From contig URYG01000015.1 in assembly GCA_900551985.1 (NCBI GenBank), positions 1-28,358 of the forward strand: DNA of 28,358 bases, written 5' to 3'. The DNA comes from an uncultured Prevotella sp. (GTDB taxonomy: Bacteria; Bacteroidota; Bacteroidia; Bacteroidales; Bacteroidaceae). Made by a program: the position numbers and the translations under genes. Under the pieces are notes generated by a model that did not search any database, had not been told where the DNA came from, and worked only from the letters and a program-made list of their open reading frames with translations. Below are positions 15,325 to 22,482 of this stretch, piece after piece (positions within the stretch are counted from its first letter, which is position 1; each line of letters opens with the position of its first letter).

Positions 15325-16582
15325 TAGATTGAGACATAAAATATCGGGATATAGTAGTAAATGGGGATATCCGTTTTTCCGCAACTTGGCTTATGCCATG
15401 TTGTGGATGCTCCTTCTTGTGCCATCAGCGGGCTTTGCCCAGAAGAAGGAAATACAATTGGCAAAGGATCAGGTGAAGTCGGGTAAGAACCTGCCTCAGG
15501 CGCAGGCTAGCATGCAGAAACTTCTTGAAGATTCTGCCAATCAGAACAACAAGAAAATCTGGAACCTTTACTTCGATGCCGTACGCAAGCAGTACGAGCA
15601 GGGTAACGAAAAACTCTATCTCAAGCAGAAGTATGATACTGCCCAGCTCTTCAACCTCACCCGACAGCTCTTCGAGATTGCGCAGCAGTTTGATTCTGTA
15701 GAGATGGTTCCTAATAAAAAGGGAAAGGTGGAAATCGAATTCCGAAAGCAGCATGCTGATTATCTTTCTCATATCCGCACCAATCTCTTTAACGGTGGAC
15801 TGTGGTTCCTCGGTAAGAAGAAGTATGCCGATTCCTATAAGTTCTTCGACCGTTATATCGATTGCGCCAACCAGCCGCTGTTCCAGTCATACGATTACAG
15901 TCAGAAGGATAAGCATCTGCCTTTGGCTGCCTATTATGCCGTATATTCCGGCTATAAGATGAAGGATCCCAAGGCAACGCTGCATCATTCTTATGTAGCG
16001 CTGAAAGATACTGTGCATTACAACTATATGTTGCAGTATCTTGCCGAAACCTATTATCTGGAGAAGGATACTGTGCGCTATCTGGCATCGCTCAAGGAAG
16101 GATTCAAGCGGGTACCTACCTTCCCATATTTCTTCCCACGACTCGTGGAGTTTTATGTAGATACCAATCAGCTGGATTCGGCGATGGCAGTAGTGGACAA
16201 GGCTCTCACCATTGTACCAGACAGTGATACGTATCTTGTTGCCAAGAGCAACATCCTCTTCGAACAGAGCAAGCTTCAGGAGTGCATCAAGGCAAGCGAC
16301 AAGGCTATCTCCGTGAATGAGGAACTTGCAGATCCATATTATAATGCAGGTATCTGTTATTTCAATATGGCTGTGGAGCAGGACAGATACTCGCAGACTT
16401 CGAGGAAGGTGCGTGAACAGGTGGATGCCAATTACAGGAAGGCGCTCCCTTATCTGGTCAAATACAGAAAGCTCCAGCCTGATGAGCAGTCCAAGTGGGC
16501 TTTCCCGCTCTATACCATCTATCTGAACCTGAATATGGGCAAGGAGTTTGATGAAATAGATAAAATCATGAAGAAAAGGTAA
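15305..16582 (+). CDS. Exported tetratricopeptide-repeat protein
   Basis: The protein is 425 residues. A signal peptide around residues 26-45 ends in LLLVPSAGFAQ, so it is exported to the periplasm. TPR-like helical pairs are clearest at about 270-375, for example LDSAMAVVDKALTIVPDSDTYLV and LADPYYNAGICYFNMA. TPR proteins serve as protein-interaction scaffolds and no enzyme domain is visible. The start is ATG at 15305, inside the last codons of the preceding membrane protein (20-base overlap). A second ATG lies at 15311. The overlap implies translational coupling and a joint role with the membrane protein. Confidence 0.75.
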   Translation: MIMEINNRLRHKISGYSSKWGYPFFRNLAYAMLWMLLLVPSAGFAQKKEIQLAKDQVKSGKNLPQAQASMQKLLEDSANQNNKKIWNLYFDAVRKQYEQGNEKLYLKQKYDTAQLFNLTRQLFEIAQQFDSVEMVPNKKGKVEIEFRKQHADYLSHIRTNLFNGGLWFLGKKKYADSYKFFDRYIDCANQPLFQSYDYSQKDKHLPLAAYYAVYSGYKMKDPKATLHHSYVALKDTVHYNYMLQYLAETYYLEKDTVRYLASLKEGFKRVPTFPYFFPRLVEFYVDTNQLDSAMAVVDKALTIVPDSDTYLVAKSNILFEQSKLQECIKASDKAISVNEELADPYYNAGICYFNMAVEQDRYSQTSRKVREQVDANYRKALPYLVKYRKLQPDEQSKWAFPLYTIYLNLNMGKEFDEIDKIMKKR

Positions 16583-16647
16583 TCTTCTTACTGAAATAAG
16601 AGATTTTTCTCGATATATAAAAGATTTCTTTCAATAAAAAAAAGACA

Positions 16648-17967
16648 ATGATAGATAGAATTTTAGATAAGTTGGGTATCGAACTCAACGATATGCAGCA
16701 GGATGCGATGCAGGCCGTGCTGCACACCGATAGAGATGTAGTAGTGCTTTCGCCTACGGGTAGTGGTAAGACACTGGCTTATCTCCTGCCGCTCTCGCAA
16801 CTCATTGATGCCGGCGACGACGAGCCGCAGGCTATCGTGGTGACTCCTGGTAGAGAGCTGGCGCTGCAGTCTGCCACCGTGCTCAAGAATATGGGTAGCG
16901 GACTTCGTGCCATGGCTTGCTATGGAGGTCGTGCCACCATGGACGAGCATCGTGTGATGAAGCAGGTGCGCCCACAGATAGTCTTTGGAACTCCAGGCCG
17001 TCTGAACGATCATCTTGATAAGGGTAATCTGAACCGTTACCATATCAGATATCTGGTAATCGACGAATTTGATAAATGTCTGGAGATGGGTTTCCAGGAT
17101 GAGATGAGCCGTCTGGTGAAATCGCTCCCTGGCTTGCGCCGTCACTTCCTGCTTTCTGCTACCGAGGCTGAGGAGATTCCTCGTTTCGTACACATGGGCA
17201 GAGTAGAGAAGATAGATTATCGAATGGACGAGGAGCAGGTGCCTGAACGTGTACATATATATAAGGTGGAAAGTCCGGTGAAGGACAAGCTGGAGAGCCT
17301 GGGTATGTTGCTCCGCAGTTTGGGCGACCAGAGCACCATCGTCTTCCTGAACTATCGTGATAGCGTAGAGCGCACCAATAAGTATCTGGTAGAGCAGGGC
17401 TTCTCTACCTCTTTCTTCCATGGCGGTCTGGAGCAGAAGGAGCGTGAGGCTTCACTCTATCGTTTCAGCAATGGCAGTGCCAATATCCTGGTGAGCACCG
17501 ACCTGGCATCACGTGGTCTCGACATCCCAGACATCGATAACATCATCCATTACCACATGCCGGAAAGCGAAGATGGCTATATCCATCGTGTGGGTCGTAC
17601 CGCCAGATGGGAGGCGCAGGGTAGAGCTTTCTTCCTGTTGGGTCCGGAGGAGCACATTCCTGAATATGTGGATGCAGAGGTAGAGGATTACGAGATTCCT
17701 GCCGTAGAGGAGTTGCCGATGCCGGCAAAGCCAAAAATGGCTACCTTATATATAGGAAAGGGAAAGAAGGATAAAATCAGTAAGGGCGATATCCTGGGCT
17801 TCCTTTGCAAGAAGGGTGGATTGAATTCGTCTGAAATTGGAAAGATTGATGTCAACGACCGATATGCCTATGCTGCGATAGCCCGACCAAAGTTGAGAAG
17901 TGTACTCAACAATGTAAAGGGTGAGAAAATTAAGGGCGTAAAGACCATCGTGGAAGAAGTGCGATGA
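16648..17967 (+). CDS. DEAD-box RNA helicase with a DbpA-type RNA-binding domain
   Basis: This 439-residue protein has the two RecA-like domains of DEAD-box helicases. Motif I is SPTGSGKT at 35-42, followed by TPGREL, GG and TPGR. Motif II is DEFD (139-142) in place of DEAD, motif III is SAT at 170-172, and HRVGRTAR lies at 313-320. Residues 365-439 (TLYIGKGKKDKISKGDILGF onward, ending with IKGVKTIVEE) look like the DbpA RNA-binding domain, which targets 23S rRNA hairpin 92 in E. coli. A role in large-subunit assembly is therefore likely. A strong terminator follows. It is the last gene of the rightward block before serC. Confidence 0.9.
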   Translation: MIDRILDKLGIELNDMQQDAMQAVLHTDRDVVVLSPTGSGKTLAYLLPLSQLIDAGDDEPQAIVVTPGRELALQSATVLKNMGSGLRAMACYGGRATMDEHRVMKQVRPQIVFGTPGRLNDHLDKGNLNRYHIRYLVIDEFDKCLEMGFQDEMSRLVKSLPGLRRHFLLSATEAEEIPRFVHMGRVEKIDYRMDEEQVPERVHIYKVESPVKDKLESLGMLLRSLGDQSTIVFLNYRDSVERTNKYLVEQGFSTSFFHGGLEQKEREASLYRFSNGSANILVSTDLASRGLDIPDIDNIIHYHMPESEDGYIHRVGRTARWEAQGRAFFLLGPEEHIPEYVDAEVEDYEIPAVEELPMPAKPKMATLYIGKGKKDKISKGDILGFLCKKGGLNSSEIGKIDVNDRYAYAAIARPKLRSVLNNVKGEKIKGVKTIVEEVR

Positions 17968-17980
17968 TTTTAATGTAGAT

Positions 17981-18020
17981 AAAAGCCTCCTCTTGGAATT
18001 TGCTTCCAGAGGAGGCTTTT
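17981..18020 (+). terminator. Terminator of the DEAD-box helicase gene
   Basis: AAAAGCCTCCTCT with GGAA (17981-17998, one bulged T) pairs with TTCCAGAGGAGGCTTTT (18004-18020) around a 5-base loop. The stem ends in CTTTT, 13 bases after the stop codon. The A-run on the left makes it work in either direction. Confidence 0.88.
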
Positions 18021-18124
18021 CTAGTTATAAATTGATATTTATGGCATAAATATGCGATAAATATGTTAAAAGCACTGACAAAATGAAAGATTTTTGCCCA
18101 AATCGCTAAAAATGTGCAGGAAAA

Positions 18125-18156
18125 TTTGGTGGATTCAAATAAAATATGTAATTTCG
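18125..18156 (+). promoter_or_regulatory. Promoter of the serC operon
   Basis: TTTG (18125-18128), 20 bases and TAATTTCG (18149-18156) match the Bacteroidota promoter with one mismatch in the -7 box. Transcription would begin near 18163, giving a leader of about 105 bases before serC. The 302-base gap 17968-18269 thus holds the helicase terminator, this promoter and the leader. Confidence 0.65.
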
Positions 18157-18196
18157 CATCCGTAAATCCATTCAATAGGATTACTCATTTGCCTAT

Positions 18197-18238
18197 ATGG
18201 GTGGATTGCGCATATACTGTTCCTGCTAACAGGAATAG
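18197..18238 (+). promoter_or_regulatory. serC leader: possible tiny leader ORF and hairpin
   Basis: Within the predicted leader, ATG at 18197 opens a 10-codon frame reading MGGLRIYCSC and stopping at 18229. Its last three codons are Cys, Ser, Cys. They form the left arm of a 9-bp hairpin (18217-18225 with 18230-18238, one G-T pair, loop CTAA). Gly, Cys and Ser are products of the pathway that follows. No terminator T-run follows the hairpin. Short ORFs occur by chance (another six-codon one starts at 18240), so a regulatory role is only a hypothesis. Confidence 0.35.
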
Positions 18239-18269
18239 CATGGTCAGAAAACTAAAATAATTAAACAAG

Positions 18270-19340
18270 ATGAAGAAGTACAATTTTAACGCAGGTCCAT
18301 CAATGCTTCCACGTGAAGTGATTGAGAACACAGCAAAGCAGATTTTGGATTTTAATGGTTCAGGTCTTTCATTGATGGAAATCAGCCACCGTGCTAAGGA
18401 TTTCCAGCCAGTTGTTGACGAGGCTGTCTCCCTTTTCAAGGAGCTTCTTGACATTCCTGAGGGTTACTCCGTAATCTTCCTTGGTGGTGGTGCGTCGTTG
18501 CAGTTCATGCAGATTCCTGCTAACTTCCTCATCAAGAAGGCTGCCTACATTAATTCTGGTACTTGGGCTAAGAAGGCGATGAAAGAGGCTAAGCATTTTG
18601 GTGAGGTCGTGGAGATCGCATCATCGTCCGACGCCAACTACACTTTCTATCCACAGGTTCCTAACGTAGTGCCAGCTGATTGTGATTACTTGCATTTGAC
18701 AAGCAACAATACCATATATGGTACCGAACTCCGTGTGGATCCAGACGTGAACGTGCCTCTGGTTTCTGATATGTCATCAGACATCATGAGCCGTCCGGTA
18801 GATGTTTCTAAGTACACCGCCATCTATGCCGGTGCTCAGAAGAACCTTTCTATGGCTGGTGTTACCGTCATCATCGTCAAGGATGATATGCTCGGCAAGG
18901 CTCCTCGCGAGATTCCTACCATGCTCGACTATCGTACTCACGTAGAGAAGGGCAGTATGTTCAATACTCCTCCTGTAGTTCCTATCTATACTTTGATGGA
19001 GAACCTCCGCTGGTTGAAGGCAAATGGTGGTGTAGAGGCTGCTGACAAGCGAGCTCACGAGCGTGCTGAGGTTCTCTATACAGAGATTGACCGCAACAAG
19101 CTCTTCAAGGGTACAGTGGAAGAAGCATCCCGCTCATTGATGAACATCTGTTTCGTAATGAACGATGAATACAAGGAGCTGGAGAAGCCATTCCTTGATT
19201 TCGCTACAGAGCGCGGAATGGTTGGTATCAAGGGTCACCGTTCTGTTGGTGGTTTCCGTGCCAGCTGCTACAATGCACAGACCATGGAGGGTGTTCAGGC
19301 TCTCGTTAAGGCTATGCAGGAATTTGAAGCTCAACATTAA
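18270..19340 (+). CDS. serC: Phosphoserine aminotransferase
   Basis: This PLP enzyme transaminates 3-phosphohydroxypyruvate with glutamate to give O-phosphoserine, the second step of serine synthesis. It also has a role in pyridoxal phosphate synthesis in many bacteria. At 356 residues it has the usual length. The N-terminus YNFNAGPSMLP is characteristic. GGGASLQFM (72-80) binds the cofactor phosphate, and Lys191 in GAQKNLSMAG is the PLP lysine. The C-terminus GHRSVGGFRASCYNA is also conserved. serA follows 11 bases later, so the two steps are made from one message. Confidence 0.97.
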   Translation: MKKYNFNAGPSMLPREVIENTAKQILDFNGSGLSLMEISHRAKDFQPVVDEAVSLFKELLDIPEGYSVIFLGGGASLQFMQIPANFLIKKAAYINSGTWAKKAMKEAKHFGEVVEIASSSDANYTFYPQVPNVVPADCDYLHLTSNNTIYGTELRVDPDVNVPLVSDMSSDIMSRPVDVSKYTAIYAGAQKNLSMAGVTVIIVKDDMLGKAPREIPTMLDYRTHVEKGSMFNTPPVVPIYTLMENLRWLKANGGVEAADKRAHERAEVLYTEIDRNKLFKGTVEEASRSLMNICFVMNDEYKELEKPFLDFATERGMVGIKGHRSVGGFRASCYNAQTMEGVQALVKAMQEFEAQH

Positions 19341-19351
19341 TTTGAATTGAA

Positions 19352-20269
19352 ATGAAAGTATTAGTTGCAACAGAAAAGCCATTCGCAGCAGCTGCTGTGG
19401 ATGGTATCAGAAAAGAAATAGAGGGAGCAGGCAATGAACTCGTGCTGCTCGAAAAATATACAGAGAAGGCTCAGCTTCTCGAGGCAGTGAAGGATGTGGA
19501 TGCGATGATTATCCGTTCTGACAAGGCTGATGCCGAGGTGCTCGACGCAGCCAAGAACCTGAAGATCATCGTTCGCGCCGGTGCTGGTTATGATAATATC
19601 GATCTGGCTGCTGCTACTGCTCACAACGTAGTAGCCGAGAATACTCCTGGTCAGAACTCTAACGCTGTAGCTGAATTGGTATTCGGCTTGCTGGTATTTG
19701 CCGTTCGTAATTTCTACAATGGCAAGGCTGGTTGTGAGTTGAAGGGTAAGAAGTTGGGTATCCTGGCATTTGGTAACGTGGGGCGTAATGTAGCCCGCAT
19801 CGCCAAGGGCTTCGGTATGGAAGTTTCTGCTTATGATGCCTTCTGCCCTGCAGATGTTATCGAGGCTGCAGGTGTTCACGCCGTGAAGTCTCAGGATGAG
19901 TTGTTCCAGACTTGTGATATCGTATCTCTTCATATCCCTGCTACTCCAGAGACAATCAAGAGCATCGATTACAAGACCGTGAACCAGTTGCCTAAGGGTG
20001 GTATTCTTATCAATACAGCCCGTAAGGAGGTCATCAATGAGCCTGAGCTTCTTAAGCTTCTTGCTGAGCGTGAGGATTTGAAGTTCATCACCGACATCAA
20101 GCCAGATGCTGATGCAGACTTCGCCAAGTTCGAGGGCCGCTACTTCTCAACACCTAAGAAGATGGGTGCGCAGACAGCCGAGGCTAACATCAATGCTGGT
20201 ATCGCAGCTGCCAAGCAGATCAATGCATTCTTTGCAGATGGCTGCACCAAGTTCCAGGTAAATAAGTAA
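19352..20269 (+). CDS. serA: D-3-phosphoglycerate dehydrogenase, short type without ACT domain
   Basis: The enzyme oxidises 3-phosphoglycerate to 3-phosphohydroxypyruvate, the first step of serine synthesis. At 305 residues it has the two-domain dehydrogenase core but not the C-terminal ACT domain through which serine inhibits longer forms. VRAGAGYDNID (74-84) and NTARKEVINE (221-230, Arg224) are conserved. Two features are atypical: the nucleotide loop reads AFGNVG (139-144) with Ala for the first Gly of GxGxxG, and the usual catalytic His motif PHxG is PKKMG at 268-272, so Lys replaces His. A similar Lys-containing short form is known from Bacteroidales and Entamoeba as I recall. The assignment rests on both fold and linkage to serC. 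A terminator follows. Confidence 0.93.
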   Translation: MKVLVATEKPFAAAAVDGIRKEIEGAGNELVLLEKYTEKAQLLEAVKDVDAMIIRSDKADAEVLDAAKNLKIIVRAGAGYDNIDLAAATAHNVVAENTPGQNSNAVAELVFGLLVFAVRNFYNGKAGCELKGKKLGILAFGNVGRNVARIAKGFGMEVSAYDAFCPADVIEAAGVHAVKSQDELFQTCDIVSLHIPATPETIKSIDYKTVNQLPKGGILINTARKEVINEPELLKLLAEREDLKFITDIKPDADADFAKFEGRYFSTPKKMGAQTAEANINAGIAAAKQINAFFADGCTKFQVNK

Positions 20270-20289
20270 TTATTCATCCCGAATATATA

Positions 20290-20331
20290 GCTCATGAAGA
20301 GTGCTTTTTCACCGAAGCACTCTTGATGGGC
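20290..20331 (+). terminator. Terminator after serA
   Basis: A stem of GCTCAT, one mismatched G, and AAGAGTGCTT (20290-20306) pairs with the reverse complement at 20315-20331, followed by TTTTCGTGTTTTTA. It lies between serA and the DUF1015 gene, so the latter may be expressed partly by read-through. I see no clear promoter between the hairpin and 20375. Confidence 0.8.
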
Positions 20332-20374
20332 TTTTCGTGTTTTTATTCATCTTGACAAAGTAAATTATAACATT

Positions 20375-21709
20375 ATGGCAATAGTAAAACCTTTCAAGGG
20401 CATTCGCCCTCCAAAAGATTTAGTAGAGCAAGTTGAGTCTCGCCCATACGATGTCCTCGATTCAGAGGAAGCTCGTGCTGAGGCTGGCGATAACGAGAAA
20501 AGCCTTTATCATATCATTAAACCTGAAATCAACTTCGAACCGGGTACATCAGAGTATGATCCTCGCGTCTATGAAAGCGCTGCAGAGAACTTCAGGAAGT
20601 TCCAGGAGAACGGCTGGTTGAAGCAGGATGATAAAGAACAGTATTATATCTATGCACAGACCATGAATGGCAAGACACAGTATGGTCTTGTTGTGGGTGC
20701 ATACGTAAATGATTATATGACCGGCGTCATCAAGAAGCATGAGCTCACCCGCCGTGACAAGGAAGAGGACCGCATGAAGCACGTTCGTGTTTGCAATGCA
20801 AACATCGAACCGGTTTTCTTTGCTTATCCTGATAATTCTGTGCTCAATGAGATTCTGATGCGTTATGCTGCTACAGTACCGGAGTATGATTTCATCGCTC
20901 CGATTGATGGCTTCCGCCACCAGTTCTGGATTGTAAGCGATGATAAGGATATCGAAACCATTACCGCAGAATTTGCCAAGATGCCTAGCCTCTATATCGC
21001 CGATGGTCATCACCGCTCGGCTGCCGCTGCTTTGGTAGGCGCAGAGAAGGCTAAGCAGAATCCAAACCATACCGGTAAAGAGGAATACAACTATTTCATG
21101 GCTGTCTGTTTCCAGGCAAGTCAGCTCACCATTCTTGATTACAATCGTGTAGTAAAGGATCTGAACGGCTTGACATCAGAAGAATTCCTCGATGCGCTGA
21201 CCAAGAACTTCGAGGTGATAGAGATTGATGCGATCAATGTGAATGTATCAGGCGATGAGGAGGGTATCCCATGCTATGAGAAGATTGCCATTGATGCAGC
21301 TATCGAGCAGTTTGGCTTGGATATACTGAAGCCTGCCGCTCTTCATTCATTCCTCGTGTATCTCGATGGTAAGTGGTATGGTTTGTTTGCCAAGCCGGGA
21401 ACCTACGATGATGAGGATCCTATCGGCGTGCTTGATGTAGATATCTCTTCCCGTTTGATTCTGGATGATATTCTGGGCATCAAGGATTTGCGCTCTGATA
21501 AGCGTATCGACTTCGTGGGCGGTCTTCGCGGACTCGGTGAGTTGAAGCGTCGTGTGGATAGTGGTGAGATGAAGATGGCATTGGCCTTGCATCCAGTTAC
21601 TATGCAGCAGATTATGGACATCGCAGACAGTGGCAAGATTATGCCTCCTAAGGCAACATGGTTTGAGCCAAAGTTGCGCAGCGGATTGATTATTCACAAA
21701 CTTGACTAA
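20375..21709 (+). CDS. DUF1015 family protein, linked to serine synthesis
   Basis: This 444-residue cytoplasmic protein matches DUF1015 along its length. The N-terminal segment reads FKGIRPPKDL then SRPYDVLDSEEA; a conserved KHELTRRDKEEDRMKHV stretch lies at 121-137; and ADGHHRSAAAAL at 209-220 is the most conserved motif. No activity is established to my knowledge. The DGHHR motif resembles the active-site motif of ParB-like serine kinases such as archaeal SerK, which interconvert serine and phosphoserine. The gene lies directly after serC and serA, and no phosphoserine phosphatase is in the window. I infer a role in phosphoserine turnover; this is a hypothesis. It ends one base before a heptad inverted-repeat element. 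Confidence 0.88.
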   Translation: MAIVKPFKGIRPPKDLVEQVESRPYDVLDSEEARAEAGDNEKSLYHIIKPEINFEPGTSEYDPRVYESAAENFRKFQENGWLKQDDKEQYYIYAQTMNGKTQYGLVVGAYVNDYMTGVIKKHELTRRDKEEDRMKHVRVCNANIEPVFFAYPDNSVLNEILMRYAATVPEYDFIAPIDGFRHQFWIVSDDKDIETITAEFAKMPSLYIADGHHRSAAAALVGAEKAKQNPNHTGKEEYNYFMAVCFQASQLTILDYNRVVKDLNGLTSEEFLDALTKNFEVIEIDAINVNVSGDEEGIPCYEKIAIDAAIEQFGLDILKPAALHSFLVYLDGKWYGLFAKPGTYDDEDPIGVLDVDISSRLILDDILGIKDLRSDKRIDFVGGLRGLGELKRRVDSGEMKMALALHPVTMQQIMDIADSGKIMPPKATWFEPKLRSGLIIHKLD

Positions 21710-21710
21710 C

Positions 21711-21814
21711 TTTGAACTTTGAACTTTGAGCTTTGAACTTTATGATATGTTTCTCTGTTGTTTTCAACAAAAAGGGTAATCATAAAGTTCAAAGTTCCCA
21801 GTTCAAAGTTCAAT
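21711..21814. repeat. Inverted-repeat element with 7-bp periodic arms (element B)
   Basis: The left arm is TTTGAAC, TTTGAAC, TTTGAGC, TTTGAAC, TTTATGA in exact 7-base steps from 21711. The right arm is TCATAAA, GTTCAAA, GTTCCCA, GTTCAAA, GTTCAAT from 21780. The inner 14 bp (21732-21745 with 21780-21793) are perfectly complementary. The next heptad is mismatched and the outer two pair again. The 34-base centre carries a small TGTTG/CAACA hairpin. The element spans the gap between the DUF1015 and YigZ genes. It is not followed by a T-run, so it is not a normal terminator. Confidence 0.92.
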
Positions 21815-21823
21815 GTAAAAAAT

Positions 21824-22411
21824 ATGATTGACGAGTTTAAAACCATATCAGATACAGTAGGCGAGGGATATTACACCGAGAAAAGGAGTAAGTTTCTCGC
21901 CTTTGCTCACCACGTTACCACTGTTGACGAGGTGAAGGAGATTGTTGCCGGGTACCGTAAGAAATATTACGATGCCCGACATTGTTGTTATGCCTATATG
22001 TTAGGTCCGGAGCGAACGGAGTTTCGTGCCAATGATGATGGAGAGCCTTCTTCTACGGCAGGAAAGCCTATCCTGGGACAGATAACAAAGGCAGAATTGA
22101 CGGATATCCTGATTGTTGTCATCCGCTATTTCGGAGGTGTCAAGCTGGGCACCAGTGGATTGATCGTAGCCTATCGTGAAGCTGCGATAGATGCCTTGGC
22201 GCATTGCGAGGAGGTAACGCAGCAGGTAGAGGAAATCGTAACCTATGATTTCACCTATCCGATGATGAATGATGTGATGAGAATCGTGAAGGAGATGAAT
22301 CCACGCATCGTGGATCAGACTTTCGACAATACTTGCAGCATCAAGTTATCTATCAGGAAAAGCGAGGCAGAGCAATTGCGTACCCGCCTGAAAAAACTGT
22401 CGTTTGAATAA
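21824..22411 (+). CDS. YigZ/IMPACT family protein (UPF0029)
   Basis: This 195-residue protein has the UPF0029 core: YDARHCCYAYMLG (49-61), DDGEPSSTAGKPIL (71-84) and IRYFGGVKLGTSGL (100-113). A C-terminal domain of about 75 residues follows, as in bacterial YigZ. The family is related to eukaryotic IMPACT, which binds GCN1; the bacterial role is unknown, though a link to translation or RNA has been proposed. The frame is open back to 21758, but that part lies in the inverted-repeat arm. The start at 21824 is chosen because similarity begins at DEFKTIS. It converges on uvrB. Confidence 0.92.
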   Translation: MIDEFKTISDTVGEGYYTEKRSKFLAFAHHVTTVDEVKEIVAGYRKKYYDARHCCYAYMLGPERTEFRANDDGEPSSTAGKPILGQITKAELTDILIVVIRYFGGVKLGTSGLIVAYREAAIDALAHCEEVTQQVEEIVTYDFTYPMMNDVMRIVKEMNPRIVDQTFDNTCSIKLSIRKSEAEQLRTRLKKLSFE

Positions 22412-22419
22412 AAGAAAAC

Positions 22420-22473
22420 GAGGGTGTGTCATAAGTATCTATACCTTAGGCAAGATACTTATGACACACCCTC
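22420..22473. terminator. Bidirectional terminator between the YigZ gene and uvrB
   Basis: A perfect 21-bp inverted repeat (22420-22440 with 22453-22473) flanks a 12-base loop containing CCTTAGG. Minus-strand reading is followed by GTTTTCTTTTATTC, a good T-rich tail for uvrB. Plus-strand reading is followed by a weaker T/C-rich tract. The outer sequence GAGGGTGTGTCA resembles insertion-sequence ends, which is only an impression. Confidence 0.88.
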
Positions 22474-22482
22474 TTCGTATAT

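Noticed and set aside
18240..18260. Second tiny ORF in the serC leader
   Set aside because: Six codons without any link to pathway amino acids; most likely chance.
21758..21823. Upstream start for the YigZ-family gene
   Set aside because: It begins inside the inverted-repeat centre and adds residues encoded by repeat arms; family similarity starts just after the ATG at 21824.
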